Shown here: positions 11,160-23,740 of the stretch, piece by piece
How the letters are laid out: every line of letters begins with the position of its first letter
Position numbering within the stretch: position 1 is the first letter of the stretch
Origin: Globodera rostochiensis
Taxonomy: Eukaryota > Nematoda > Chromadorea > Rhabditida > Heteroderidae
Assembly (NCBI GenBank): GCA_018350325.1
Contig: JAEVLN010000008.1
Location: 2,933,794 to 2,997,793, forward strand
Length of the DNA: 64,000 nt
Direction of reading: 5' to 3'
Program-made: the position numbers and the translations under genes
The notes under the pieces: model-generated
Told to the model about the DNA's origin: nothing
Database searches by the model: none
The model's input: only the letters and a program-made list of their open reading frames with translations

Positions 11160-12040
11160 CCGCGGCTCTCTGTTGGATGTGTCCGGTGTGTGCACTGTGC
11201 GTCGTGCTCGAGCTTATCTCAACCCCCCCCCCACCCCAATTTTGTGCTGGAGATAAATAAATATGCATAATTCTGTTCTCTATTAATGTTTGTTGTAATT
11301 ATTGTATTATCTCTCGATGCCCGATTTTACCACAAATTGTATGTGTGCGTAATTTGATAAAAATAAATATTTTGATCGCTTTGGCTCTGCCAGATTTTGT
11401 GTCAATTCCCTTCCCTTTCAATTCCAAATTATCGAATCGAAATTCCCAAAAAACACCGAATGAAACGACACATTTCCCCTGCGTTAGTCGCGGACCAACA
11501 GAAAATTGCGGATAAATTTTATACTCTCGACAGGAACTTCGATCGAACGTGCACCTTTTTAAACAAAAGATTATATTTAGAGGTATATTTTGACGACGTT
11601 ATATGTAACAATATCCTAAATTAGCTGCCACACACGACGATTAAACAAAAAAAATAAACAATGTAAGGCTTAAATGTTTGGATAAAGAGCGCTTTGGAGA
11701 TTCAAAAAGGTGACAGACACATCAAATGAATGGAGTGTAAGAGAGAAAGAATCTTTTGAAATGTTCACAATTATTTATCACGTAAAAAGGCAGAGTGAAC
11801 ATAACAACAAAAAAAGAAGGCAATAACAGGACGAAAACCGACTCGAATTCAACAATGCTTTTTGTCCCCTTTATGGTGGAGATATGAAAAAGATTTCCAA
11901 AAATCAGTTTGCCAATGTCTTTGGGTTAACACATATGGAATGAAAAGGTAGGAGGCAACCATAATCTGTTTCTAAAGTCTGTAAGCAACACAACGAAGAG
12001 AATTCGTCGATCGGGATGGGTAGCGCGAAGTTCGGGTCGT
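11160..12040. other. convergent intergenic region
   Basis: Lies between the ends of the MSP1-like gene and the Ly6-like gene. It contains AATAAA signals at about 11255 (plus strand) and is AT-rich. A plus-strand ORF at 11397-11624 has no recognisable family. Nothing else is called. Confidence 0.5.
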
Positions 12041-13368
12041 TCAGCACACGCTCTGTCTTCCGCCTTCATCAGCCCGTCGTCGTCGTTCAATGGGGGGCAT
12101 CGACACACCGCACAGCGAAGAGACGGACACAGCGGCGACGACCAGAAGCAGTGCAGAGACCATCAACAACAGCGACGGCGGCGATTTGAGTCGGCCGGCG
12201 CCGTTACAATAATTGCCCTCGCAGAGACAAATGTTCTGCAAATGTCGGCATTTTCTTTTGTTCTTCTTGAAACCCTCGGCATTTTCTTTTGTTCTTCTTG
12301 AAACCCTCGGCATTTTCTTTTGTTCTTCTTGAAACCCTCGGCATTTTCTTTTGTTCTTCTTGAAACCCTCGGCATTTTCTTTTGTTCTTCTTGAAACCCT
12401 CGGCATTTTCTTTTGTTCTTCTTGAAACCCTCGGCATTTTCTTTTGTTCTTCTTGAAACCCTCGGCATTTTCTTTTGTTCTTCTTGAAACCCTCGGCATT
12501 TTCTTTTGTTCTTCTTGAAACCCTCGGCATTTTCTTTTGTTCTTCTTGAAACCCTCGGCATTTTCTTTTGTTCTTCTTGAAACCCTCGGCATTTTCTTTT
12601 GTTCTTCTTGAAACCCTCGGCATTTTCTTTTGTTCTTCTTGAAATCCAACACTTTTTGTTAGGCTATGAGAATTTTATCACCGTAAACCGGCGAACCAAA
12701 TAAATAGTGTTTTTGTAGACAATTTTGTACTATTTTTTAAAATCGGTTATATGTAAAGCCGGGACGACAAATATTAAAAAAAAATTTAAAGTTTTTACTT
12801 CGGTTTGGCCAGGCAAGTCGTCGACCACTTCTTTGCATTGGCCCACCTTCTCGTCCAATTCCGTGAAATTTTTGCAGGAGAGTATTACATGACCACCTGC
12901 ACAAAGATTGCATTATTTTTCCAAAAAATTAGAAAACCCAAGCCGAAAAAATCAAACAAAAGAAGACAATATTATAGTAATTGACGTTGGTCCACCACAG
13001 ACTTTGAAGGTGCGTGGACCGCACGCACACTTTGCCCACACATTTTTCCGTTTTTGCTGCCGCCCTTTTGGTGCTGCGACGGTCAACGTCGTCCTCTCCC
13101 TGGTAGCAGGTAAAGAATGCCGGCTCTGAAGTGATAAGCATTGCCCAATTTGCCATACCCATAAATAGAAACAAATCGAATGGAATGGAATACGATTTTG
13201 AAGCCCCAGAAGATCAACCAATCAACCAAAATCTGTACCAAACCCACACTTACTGTTTGTAGAGTCCTGTCGAGACTCTTGCAGCAGTGCCAGACCGGTG
13301 CCATCGTCGGCTGACTGTTCCGTGAGCAGAGGAAAAATCAGCAAGAAGAAAGCAACACAAAACCCCAT
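12041..13368 (-). CDS. Ly6/three-finger-like small surface protein
   Basis: Predicted extracellular cysteine-rich protein of 176 residues in four exons: 13368-13254, 13125-13003, 12896-12799 and 12235-12041, in frame. A signal peptide (MGFCVAFFLLIFPLL) precedes a domain with CYQGEDDVD, KCVGKVCV, SCKNFTELDEKVGQC and the closing CLCEGNYCN motif. This cysteine pattern resembles the activin-receptor/Ly6-type three-finger fold of nematode surface proteins. A hydrophobic stretch near the C-terminus (SLLLMVSALLLVVAAVSVSSL) is followed by ~22 residues including ERRRR, so a single-pass type I protein fits better than a classical GPI anchor, although a cleaved anchor signal cannot be excluded. Intron 3 holds a 31-bp minisatellite. 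The ligand is unknown. It is the last gene of the minus cluster. Confidence 0.75.
12245..12645. repeat. 31-bp minisatellite, ~13 copies
   Basis: Head-to-tail repeat of CGGCATTTTCTTTTGTTCTT plus CTTGAAACCCT, nearly identical between copies. It lies inside the third intron of the Ly6-like gene (12236-12798). No minus-strand frame has a stop codon, so all three frames appear as Lys/Glu/Arg-rich ORFs. These are by-products of the repeat because the splice sites on both sides place it in an intron. Confidence 0.9.
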
Positions 13369-13585
13369 CGACAATAAGAACAGAAACAAAAAATTGAAAC
13401 TAAATTGGAACAAAAAAAATATTGTATTTGGAATACTTTCTGTTTTTACCCAAATAAATCAAACTGTTGAGAAAACTAAACTTTTATATAATGAACATAA
13501 AAATAGAGATCATCGATTCGAAATATACACATAAAAATAAGTGGAACTGATTGAAGTTCTCCGATCAGTAGTGATCAGCTGCTGA

Positions 13586-16500
13586 TCAGTGTCCAGTATC
13601 ATCTCTCCGTTCATTCGCTTCTGCACCATAGTCTGCGGTTTGTGGCTTTTCAATGACAATTTTTTGCAACAATTTGTCCATGAGAACAAATGCCAATTGG
13701 CGATTGAGCGTCGACATTTGGAAGCACAAAAAAAGTTGACGGACTGACGTTTCCAACTGATTGTTCTGATCAGTCGTCTGCCCCTCCTCCTCCATTCCGT
13801 CGTCCTCCGCCATGCATGGAGACGAGACGGAAGCGAAACGCCCAAAAATCCAGCGCAAAAAGGGCGACATGGGCAGCGTCCGCTCGACCCATTTCTCCAG
13901 ACAGTGAAGCGCCAGCTCGGCACGCAATTTGCGCTCCTGGAAAGAGCATATACTGTGTAACGTATAGAACAGGGCAATGTCATCAACAATTTCATGGCCC
14001 GTCCGGTCAGAAACCATCCATTCACGTTCATGTGTCTCATTTGTCAGTCACAACCATAAAGCGCCAAGTCTCAAGAATTTTCCACCCCAACCAGATTTAC
14101 TTACTTGTTCTGAAATTGCTGGCGATTTCGTTGCTGCGCCGGCGGATTTTGCGGTTGTTGTTCCTGCCACCAATGTCATCGGTTTTCGCTGCATTTTTTG
14201 CTTGTCCCCCGTCGTTGTTTGCTTGCCGGATGCCACAGCCGCTGCCGCGGAGGTCATCGAATTTTGGGAGGGCGTCGCGTGCAGCGAAGAGGAGGAGGAG
14301 GGCACGTTTTGGAAGAGAATGAGCTCGTGCAGAGAACGAACTGAACATTCAACAAAATAAAACGATGTAAATATTTCTTTCTAAATTATTTAAAAATCCG
14401 ATTGTTTACCCACCCAAATAAATCGCCATTTGCACGTTGAACAAATTGTCGTTCAAAATTTGTTCGGTTTTCCGTCGAAAAACGATGGAGAGAAGAAAAC
14501 CGACAAAAGTGCGCAGTGAACACAGCAAAGCCTCCAACCAAATGGGAAAGCGAGCGATCAAACCGAGATGGAGAGAAAAGAAAAGGAACAAATCGTAGAA
14601 ATTTCTGAAAACAGAAAAATTTAAGGATGTGCCATTCAAATTAGGAATGCCCACCCAGTGCCAAATCCGGAGTGCCGATGTCGGTAATCGTCGGATGATG
14701 ATGAATTAGGGCTTTTGTCGGGGAAATTGTATGCCGAAATTGAACACGGTTTGCTGTTTGAACAGCCCGAAACACTTCTTAAATTTCAATATGACATATT
14801 ATCGGGTAAATTTGAAAGTTCGAGATCATTTAGGAATTAAGTAAAGGTGCTATTGATGGGCATCGTCGTTCACCTTCTTCCACCGTCTGAACTTCTCGCT
14901 GTCGCTGTCTCACTTTTGATGGACGTTGTGTCGCCGCTCTGAAAGATTTGTTCGGAGGAACGCTGCTGCTGTTGCTGCAAAAGAATCATTGTTCGATTGG
15001 AACCAACAATGAACACGAAAAGGCATTTTTGTCCACAAAAATAAGCACTCCAAAAATAAAAATTGGTCCCAAAACTACGGGCACAACAAACCATCATTAT
15101 CGGCGTCGAGTTCTGACGCATCGGCGGCGCTAGCGTGTTGGCCAGCAAGTTGAGGATGAACGGCTTCAGGTTCTGGCCTCGCTCTTTGCCGCCCACTTTG
15201 CGCATTGCTCTGATCGGGTTCAGATCCGGCAAAAAATTGGTGGCGGTGCCCGATCGCCAGCCACCGCCGCCGCCACCGCTGTCACCGCTTGTGACCAACT
15301 CAAACAGACCGGTGGAATTCTCCTCACTGGTCAGAAAAATGTACAGCAAATCCGAACGCTTCATGCTGGGCTTAAACGGTTGGGACAAAACGTAAAATTG
15401 AAGACAAGAAATTGGCCGCCGTCACCGGTCCCCCAAACCGTTGCGTTGCGTTCATTAAGACTCGTCAACAAAACATTCGTATTTCAACAATTTCCTATGG
15501 TTCAACCTGCTGAAGTAGTTGGTTGAGAAAGCGTTCAAAATGAATCCGATATGTCTCCATCAGTGCCCGGTTATTCCGTCCGTTCTGCAGCATCTGCAGC
15601 GTCGTTTTCCGGTCCGGCAGCGTGCTGCTGTTGCCTAACCGGAAAGTGTTTCCGCAATGCTCTCGCAGGCGGTCCTCCAACGCAAAGAATTCCTCGCAGC
15701 GATGACCAACCGTCCAAACTTTAGGCAAATCCTCCTCCTCCTGAAATTTAAAGTTTACAGCATTTTGTAATTTAATTTTCGGTACCTCTTCCTGAAAATT
15801 GTCCGCATCGCCAAAGTCCTCGTCCACCTCCTCCGCCGCTGATGACGCAGAAGGCATTCGGGACGGCACTTTCGTTGCTGTGTAACACTCGTCCGGCAAG
15901 TCATTGCGCTCTACGCTCAGCGAGTAAATGTGGTAAACTGCTAAAAATTAATCAGGTTTTTTGACATTTATATTTTTTTTTTGTCAATTTTGGATGATTA
16001 TTTTTTCCAAGTTCTCTACTCTGCTGATTGGCCCGTCGTTGTGCCACGCCGTCGATGGTCACACTCCACTTGGCCATGTCTCGGCTAAGGTCGGCCATTG
16101 CGATGGTGCCAACGCAGTCCAAATCAACTTCGGCACTCGCAAAAGTGCCGCCCAACGTTTCGATGGCGGTCATCGATGAGAAGGAAGATTGGTGGAACAG
16201 AGAGGAAGCGGAGGAGGAAGGGATGTCCTTGGCGGGAGTGATGAAGTTGAACAGCTTCTTTCTGCATTAATTCATAATTTTAGAATAAAAAACCCCAAAA
16301 CGGGCCGTAACATCGACCTCCAAAATGTTGCGGTACCCGGACTCCCCGAAGTTTTCGGCATTTCTTCCCCGAAATTTTCATAATCAGACAAGTCTCAAAT
16401 CCAATCGTCACCGGATTTTCCAGAATTCCAGCTCGGTTCCATTTATCCCAACCTTTTTGTACCACAAAACATGACTGTAATAAGCGGGTCCCCACCAATG

Positions 16501-19040
16501 CACCTGAATTGTGCCAACGAAAACGATCCCTCGGGAATTTTGGTGGGCACTCGTCTCGACGCCAGGTAATCGTCGGACGGTCCGCTGATCAGCTCATCGA
16601 CGTCCGGCGGTGCCCCGCACAGATAGCCGAGGTAATTTTCGGATTGCCAAAACGGGATAACGTAGTTGTATTGCAAATTCTGGTAAGCCTTAACATAATT
16701 ATTTCCGGGGCGTTCCTGAACTGACTGTTTACTGACCTGTTGGTAAATGGCCTCGATCACCTTCTCAAGTGGCTTCAACATAAATACTTTTTGTTGTTGT
16801 TGTTGCGGTTGATCAACTTCTTGAACGTCTTCCAATCTTCCGTTCAATTCCAAAACGGACAAAAATTCCGCTTCAATTCGCCCATCCAATGGGATTCGAT
16901 TTGGCCCATTCGAATGGACAAAAGTGGAGAAAAGTTGCCAAGCGTCGAAGCAAATTTCGCTGCTTTCACGCTGATAAACGTGGTTTTCGCTATTTACACC
17001 AAATTTTGCAGAGTTCAGCTGAAAAAATTACTGTCAACGGAATCAAAAATAAAATTGACCGTCTGAATGCGCAAATGAATTTCCCTGGCCTGGACAAAAC
17101 AGTCCAAAAGATGGGTGGGTCCGTTCAAGTCACGCAAATACATCTCGAACAGCTTGGTCAAGTACTGATTCTCCACAAGGTCGTTCAGCTTTAGGCCGAG
17201 CAACGAGTCGGGCATGTTTGTGTAGTAAGGCTCCACAAATCGAGCCAGGAACGGCTCCTCAAATTTTAAACTTACCGTTAATCAATTTTGGGCTGCCTGC
17301 CGCTGTTAAATACCTGCCAAATTGGTGACAAATCCCGTTGCGAAGATTCCTGCTCGTCCGGCACGACAGCGGCCAGTGCCGAATATTCAGCGGCGCCGCC
17401 GCCGCCGCCGTAGTCGTCGTCGTTCAGTTTGCTAAGCGTCAGTCTGTTCAGAGTGTCGGGATCAGCAACAAAATCCATTGCGGGCACAAGAACCGAAGAA
17501 AACAATAACTCGCGCAAAAAGTGACGCGAACTGTGACATGACCACTGAAAATGTGGCAATTGGCAAATTTTCTTTTGAGAAATCAGAACAAAACAAAAAA
17601 ACAACTTTTGCCGCCGTCGACGAAATCGCCGTTCCGCCATTGGTGCTGAGAATTTTCGCGTGTTCCTCGTCCACAAAACAGCCGCCAATGCGAATGTCGT
17701 CTACAAATTGTCTGATCAGCAAATCCGCCACCGTTCGCATGTACGCGTCGCAATTTGCGGACGATCGCATCGCCCAATGGACATCGTCCGACCAACGGTC
17801 TAACACTTTGTATTCGATGAGGGAGGCAGGCTTATATATTATAATTTAAAAATAACAATAAAAATAATAACAACTAACCATTTGCGCAATTTCCAACCGA
17901 TTTTCGTGCCGACAAATTGCATTAGTAAAACGGCAAATACGCTCCACATGAGCCAACACCAAAGGAAAGAGGTCGTTGATGAAAAGCGAGTGCAAATCAA
18001 CGCTGATTAGACGATTGATCAGCTTGGCGGACGAATGGCGAATCAAATGGCGGACTTCGAGCAAAAAAGCTGTGTCAGTGCTGATCAGGTCGGTGTACCT
18101 GGAATCCTACCAAATGTAAATCAACAACCGGTCACAATATACAGACAGCTGATACCTATACGTCCCCAAAAACCCCCCGGAAACCAACCAGCTGCTCACA
18201 TAGCAGTCCAGCAGTGTTTCAAATAGTTCCTCCAACTCTCGGTTAAGTTGCGCATTGATTCTGATCCGTTCCCATGGCGGCGCTATGTAATTAGTGGTCT
18301 CATGGGCCAACAAATAGTCGGAGTTACGTTTCTAAAAAGCAGGGGGGTTTTTCATATTTCGGCTTAATTGCTCGGAAATTTTGGAGAATTCTTGACGTTT
18401 TAAAACGCTTGCCTCTTCTGCTTCTTTGTTTTGGCCTGTTGCCGCATTTTGCTCGCCATTTGCTCCATTTGAGAGGGCGTCGTCGGTCGGCAGCAATTCG
18501 AAGAGTTGGGCGAGTACAATTTGCAGACCAAGGCACAGATGGGCGTTGTGCACGAGAGCAGAAGCGAACAAAAAGCCGAGCAATGCGGATATAAACAAAG
18601 CTGACGGGAGAACAATACTGAAACATGGGGGGGGGGGGGGTGGGGGTCAACTGAAACCACCGAAGCATTTTTCCAAAACTGCTCAGCCACCGGTATAAAG
18701 TAAAACATATTTATTCTCACTACTTACAATTCGTTTACATAGAAAGTCACGGTGTTTAAGACCATGCGGATTGCCGAACGACTTTTATGGTTGTAAAATA
18801 CAAAAGTTATGGGCTTTATCCGCAAATGCCGTCCTATGGACGTTCAACGTCGTCTCCGCAAACGTCGTGACACAAAAGCCACCCAATCTTAAAAAAACGG
18901 CGCAACACTCACTCAATGCCGGCAGCCCATAAAGCGATAAACAAACAAAAGAAGACGCCTCCAAAGCCCAGCAAAAGATGGCCGTCGTCCCCATACCGCT
19001 GTTGTTTTTGGGGTTGGCGGTTAATCAGAGGCTGACTCAT
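13586..19040 (-). CDS. SNX14-like sorting nexin (TM-PXA-RGS-PX-nexin C)
   Basis: ER-anchored sorting nexin of the SNX13/14/19/25 group, involved in neutral-lipid and ER-endosome contacts (family knowledge). ATG at 19040 (MSQPLINRQPQKQQ) opens an exon with a membrane helix (HLLLGFGGVFFCLFIALWAA). A second helix follows in the next exon (SALFISALLGFLFASALVHNA). The PXA domain spans about 18300-17400 (ELEELFETLLDCYVSSWL; HFLRELLFSSVLVPAMDF; VADPDTLNRL). An RGS-like section lies at about 17240-16440. PX is at about 15720-15495 (EEFFALEDRLREHCGNTFRL; MLQNGRNNRALMETYR) and nexin C at about 15390-13586 (GQNLKPFILNLLANT; LIARFPIWLEAL; QLAFVLMDKLLQKI). An Ala/Ser/Thr-rich insert sits at about 14300-14100. 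Exon edges were not all resolved. It starts 163 bp after the NOA1-like stop. Confidence 0.85.
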
Positions 19041-19203
19041 CCCTCAAAGAAAAGCATACGCGACACATACAAAAATAGCGATAATTTTTATTGGAAATTA
19101 TCGAAATATATTTACTGTATAAAAATTGGCAGACAAATCAACAAAAAAAAGGCCGATAAATTTGTAGCAACGCATTAAATGTTTGAATTTTTTTCATAAA
19201 AGT

Positions 19204-22200
19204 CTAATCAAAATCGAAGTTGACATATTCAACGGGCTCGCCGAGGGCAAAGGGTGTGCTGGAATTTTCTCCAACAATTTGCTTTGGTCGCACACTTCGT
19301 TGAGTTCCGCTGAACGTCTCACTGTCCCGCAACGGCCGAGTTCGGTAGGAAGCCGTGCCGGGGACGCGCTGTCCGCGATAGTTTGCGGCACAAGGCAACA
19401 GAGGCGGTTGCCGCACCATTAAACCTTTGGCGGCCGGCGTCCATGCACGGATCTGATGGTGATATGTTTATTTGATGAAAAGGCAAAAAATTTCCGATTC
19501 CAAATACACAAAAATGTTTAGAGTGCATTGTTCAGTTAATTCAAATCCCTTAATTTGTCGAAATGTGCGAGTATATAAACATAAAACCATGTTCTACCTT
19601 AACCGATTCTGCCCTCGAAGTAATCAACATCCAACCAATTGAAGAGAACACGACGTCCGCGAAACCAACTTCTTCGTCCAATCCCGTCACATTTGAAACA
19701 TCAAATTCGCGAGCCTCCAACTGATTGTGGAAACATTTAAAATAGTCAAAATTTTAAAAAAACTTTTGGAAATTTGTCCAGTCGTTTCGGCCCGCCAATG
19801 GGCGCGCCCAGCGATGAATCGCCGTTAAAGGTGTGCAAATATTTGTCGACGAGCGTCGTCGCCGTCACATTTTTTTTCAGACGGTTACTTGCAAACACTG
19901 TGACCTGGACAAAAAAAAAAACAAGAATTGGACAAATCAAACAAAACTTTAACGCACATAAACGGTTGGCATTTGTGCCTTTATTGTGCCGATTTCAAGC
20001 AGGTCCAAACGTGCCACGCCACCGATCAACAGAGAGTGGTTCAATTGCAGTGAAAAGACCCGCGGAATGATGATGGCACGTGGGACGACATTGATCAGCT
20101 CATCCAAAGTAAACAAATCCAAAACCTGATGTATATTTGAATCAAAATTATGAGAAAAAGGGTTAAAATGAACTACCTATTTTCAAGTTTATCTTTTTTG
20201 TTCAATCCATAAAAAAGACGAACTTGATAGGAATTGGACCTGATCATTGTTGACGGTTCCCGGTGTGTCAAAGCACCAGTTGCCCCGTTGAAAGTTGTAG
20301 TCGTTGAGGTTCATGCCTAGTTTCTTTGTCACAGTGCCTTCAATCTGCTCAATGTCCTCAATGTTGTCGAGTTCACCCTCGAAGTACTTGATGGTCTTGT
20401 CAACGGACACGGGTTGCTTTTCCTCCTCCCATTCCTTCACAAAATGCTTATTACCTAACTTCGATTAAAACGTATCAACAAAAAACTGACCTTAAAAGAG
20501 CTGCCGATGATGCCTTGCAGAACGACGTATTTGGGATGTTTGGTGACTCCGAAGGCCGATTTTCGCATAAGTGACTCCTGAGAATTAAGCACAAGTCCTG
20601 ATCAGTATCAAAAAAGTTGTTTAACCTTCTTGGCCCAGTTTTGCATCGCCAAAAGACGCCGTCTCCGGACCTCCAACTGATGTGAGGATGGGCTCATAAT
20701 GGGAAATTTGAGCAAAGAAAGCGTTGTGCCCGGCCAAATTGAGGTGGTCCTAAAATTAACATTACTTTTGAATTCTTATACAAAATCAAAAGATGTACAG
20801 ACGGCCCATTTCTTTTTATCAATTAAAATAATATTTCAGAGTTCAAAGGTGGGATGTTTCGATTTTGTAAAAGTAAATTTTTGTAATTTTACAAACACAT
20901 TTCTCTTAACAAAAATCACTATTTGAAATTTTCCGGGTACATCAGGGATGGCACGACCTGTCACTTTCGAATGCGCAAATTCTGTATTCAGTTAACTTTT
21001 TGAAGTACGGGTACTGCCCCCCCCCTCCCTTGGTACCGGTATGCTTCGATTCAACTCACACTCTCTCCACCAAATCCATAGCTCGCACTTTGCACAGGTC
21101 GGATTGGAGGAATGTGTTGAAAAGAGTGCTACAATTGAGGAATATAATACAAAAATGATGTTATTTATCAATTACGATTTTCCCGCATTTGTCGCCCCAA
21201 CCATGTAAATGTCACTTCGTATTGCGCCCCTTGGACTAATCCATTTTTGGTAGATATTCTAGAAGATCACAAATAAATTGAAAAATTTTATATTTAAATT
21301 CGCATTCAAAATAAGTTTTTCGCAAATTAACTCATAAACTTAACAGTGATCAAATCTTCAACGCCAAATCCGGTCTTAGCGCTCAACAACAGAAATTTGA
21401 GGATGTTAAATTGGGCGGTGTATCCGGCACTGTGAACAGCCGCCTTGAGACACGCGAGAAAGTGGCGCAAATATCCCTTCCGGTGGCCCGGCGGCAGTAA
21501 ATCGATTTTGTTCCCTGAATCCCTGTTATTAACAACTCCAGTTTTCGAATTCTTCTAAATCTTTTCAGGATCTAAATCCAAAAATTGCACAAGATTCATG
21601 GCAGGCACGTAGCCAGGATTTTTTTTCGGGGGGGGCAGTCAGGGGAAAAAGTCGATTCTTAGGGGTGTGTTTTAGCGTTTTTATTGCATTTTTGTTAAGC
21701 AATTTTTCTCGATTTCTGGGGGTGCATTTTCCGTTTTACTCCATTTTTTGGGCGGCTCGGCGGTGCCGATAGGCGCCACCGAGAAAATTTTGAATTTTTG
21801 ACTCGATTTGTTAAGAAATTTTCAACCAAAATTTTAAAAATCGGCCCCTTTTTTGAAGTTTTTTTAGGAATGGGAGGGTCGGCGGTGCCGGCAGGCGCCG
21901 CCGGGAAAATTTTTTGATTTTTGATGGCAATTTATTAAGAAAATTGGTCAAAAAATTGTAAAAGTGCAAAACAATAGGGTCCCCCCTATGGTTTTTTTTT
22001 TCTCAAATTTCATTTCGGGGGGGGGGCATGCCCCTCGTGCCCCCCCCCTGGCTACGTGCCTGATTCATGGCATGTGCTGCCAAGTTTCTGGTCCGAAAGA
22101 TTCGAGCTTACCAATCACAATCATTGGCTTGTTGGTTCCAATGATTTTGGGCAGTTCGCGGTTGATGGATGCCTCCAGATCAGTCATGTCGACAATCAAC

Positions 22201-23689
22201 AAAATCAGTGCCTCATGAACCAATTTGAGATGGCCCATCATCGACACGTAATCCACCGGCGAAACGTTGAGATTTAACTAAAATTGAAAAATTTAATTTT
22301 ATACATAATAATATTAGTTGTTTAACTAGAAAGTTGTGCTCCTTAAGCAAATAGCATCGCCTGCACACGTGATCAGTCCTCTGGTGCATGGACAACCGCT
22401 TGGCATTTCGCTCAACTTCTCGGTAAATTTCAAAGGGCACAAATCTGACAAATATTTAGTAATTAGGTTATTTATTATTAAATGTAAGCAAAAATACAAC
22501 ATCAAAAAACAGACAAATGTATTATTAAAAAGGGAACCCCGGAAGCGATGGGTTGACGCAATGAAAGTTTGCTCCGCAGCCGGCACACTTTGCATCCGCA
22601 AGTGTCATTTTGCAAATGTGTTCCTCTTTTTGTGCAACGGTCCCGTAATTACTCATCCAATCGCCAATCTCTTCAACTTCCATCGATTGTTTTTGTGCAT
22701 CTCCAGCAAAAACAGTTGAGAGCTAAATTCAAAAAAACAAAAACAACAATAAATTTTAAACGGACTTTGAACCAACCTTTTTGTTCTTAAATTTTTGGCC
22801 AGGAAATTGGAATTCAATGTGTTCAGCGGCCTCTTCAACATTGCCGAAATATGCAATTGGCGGTCTGAATTTTGATATTTTGGTTCGTTTCAACGCTAAT
22901 TTAAAAAATGTTGGCAGAAAAATGTGACGCACTCAGTCATTTCCTCCTCCGGAAATTCTGCAGTTGTGCCCACAACGTATTCGTCGCGGTAAGAGTCTTC
23001 GCGAACAAAAAATCCTTTCTCTGTTTCCATTTCCGTTGAAATTTGCTCTCCGTCAGCACCTGAATCAATTGGCCGCAATTCACATATGAAAAATGAACCA
23101 TTTTGTAAACAGAAAATACCCAAAGTTTACCCGCAATGTTCGAAGTTTTTTCCGCCAAAAAAATTTCCGGTTTCGGTTTCGCCCCATAGGGCAAAAGCAC
23201 GGCATTTGTGGAAGAAGACTCCTCTTTTCGCTGTGCCTTCTTTACACGTAATCTCCGCTTAACGTCCGCTTCGCCCTTTGCTCTCGCGAGACTAGCGAAC
23301 TGCTCAATGTTCGTCCTAAAAAAGTGAGACCATATTGAACAAAAAAATTTCTGTTTCTATTTTTAAAAAGTTTTGATTCGGCGAGGAAATGTTGTTAAGG
23401 GGACTCGCCTCAGATAGCGTTTTGCAGCAATTGACTCGACCCCCGAGAAAAAGGATTCAAAAGTCGGCGCTCCTTTCCTTGGCCTTTTCTTCGACAATTG
23501 CTGGTGTCGTCTCAAAATTTCGCGTGCATTCTCCGACCGGGACGTCGGCTGAGCAAACTGCAAATAGTCGGTAGGGGCAAAATTTTGGCAAGAAAGTGCC
23601 AAAGTTCGGGCACAAATGAAGCATTTTCGCTGGTTGGCAAATTGCAGAGAATGGAAGTTGTAGCGGAGGAGGCAGCAAAGAGAAGTCAT
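19204..23689 (-). CDS. NOA1-like mitochondrial cpGTPase (YqeH family)
   Basis: Circularly permuted GTPase acting in mitochondrial ribosome assembly. The N-terminus (MTSLCCLLRYNFHSLQFANQRK) has no acidic residues, as a mitochondrial presequence would. Zinc-binding cysteines appear in KCAGCGANFHC (about 22570) and HVCRRC (about 22370), as in YqeH/NOA1. The G motifs come in permuted order: first NKID (at an exon junction, 22112/21514), then the P-loop GATNAGKSS (about 21190), then PGTT (about 20720). Other recognisable parts are VDYVSMMGHLKLVHEALILL, PKYVVLQGI and WCFDTPGTVNND. The protein ends EYVNFDFD at 19204. The intron 21515-22111 carries a MITE. The ATG is 2 bases after an ACTTCAG sequence, a possible trans-splice acceptor, only 51 bp after the PIG-P stop. 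Several exon edges are approximate. Confidence 0.85.
21602..22062. mobile_element. hAT-type MITE in an intron of the NOA1-like gene
   Basis: 461-bp element bounded by 13-bp inverted repeats, CAGGCACGTAGCC and GGCTACGTGCCTG, with perfect 8-bp target duplications ATTCATGG at 21594-21601 and 22063-22070. Just inside each end is a G/C run. The interior has two diverged copies of a ~115-bp block containing CGGCGGTGCCG..AGGCGCC..CCG. No transposase is coded. It lies wholly within the intron 21515-22111, so the gene is not disrupted. Confidence 0.9.
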
Positions 23690-23740
23690 TTCTGAAGTTT
23701 CTTTTTGAGTTCGCCATCATTTAAAAAAATAAAGAAATGA

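Noticed and set aside
12041..12652. A repeat protein made of 31-residue Lys/Glu/Arg units
   Set aside because: The array lies between a good donor (12799/12798) and a good acceptor (12236/12235) that join Ly6-like exons in frame, so it is intronic.
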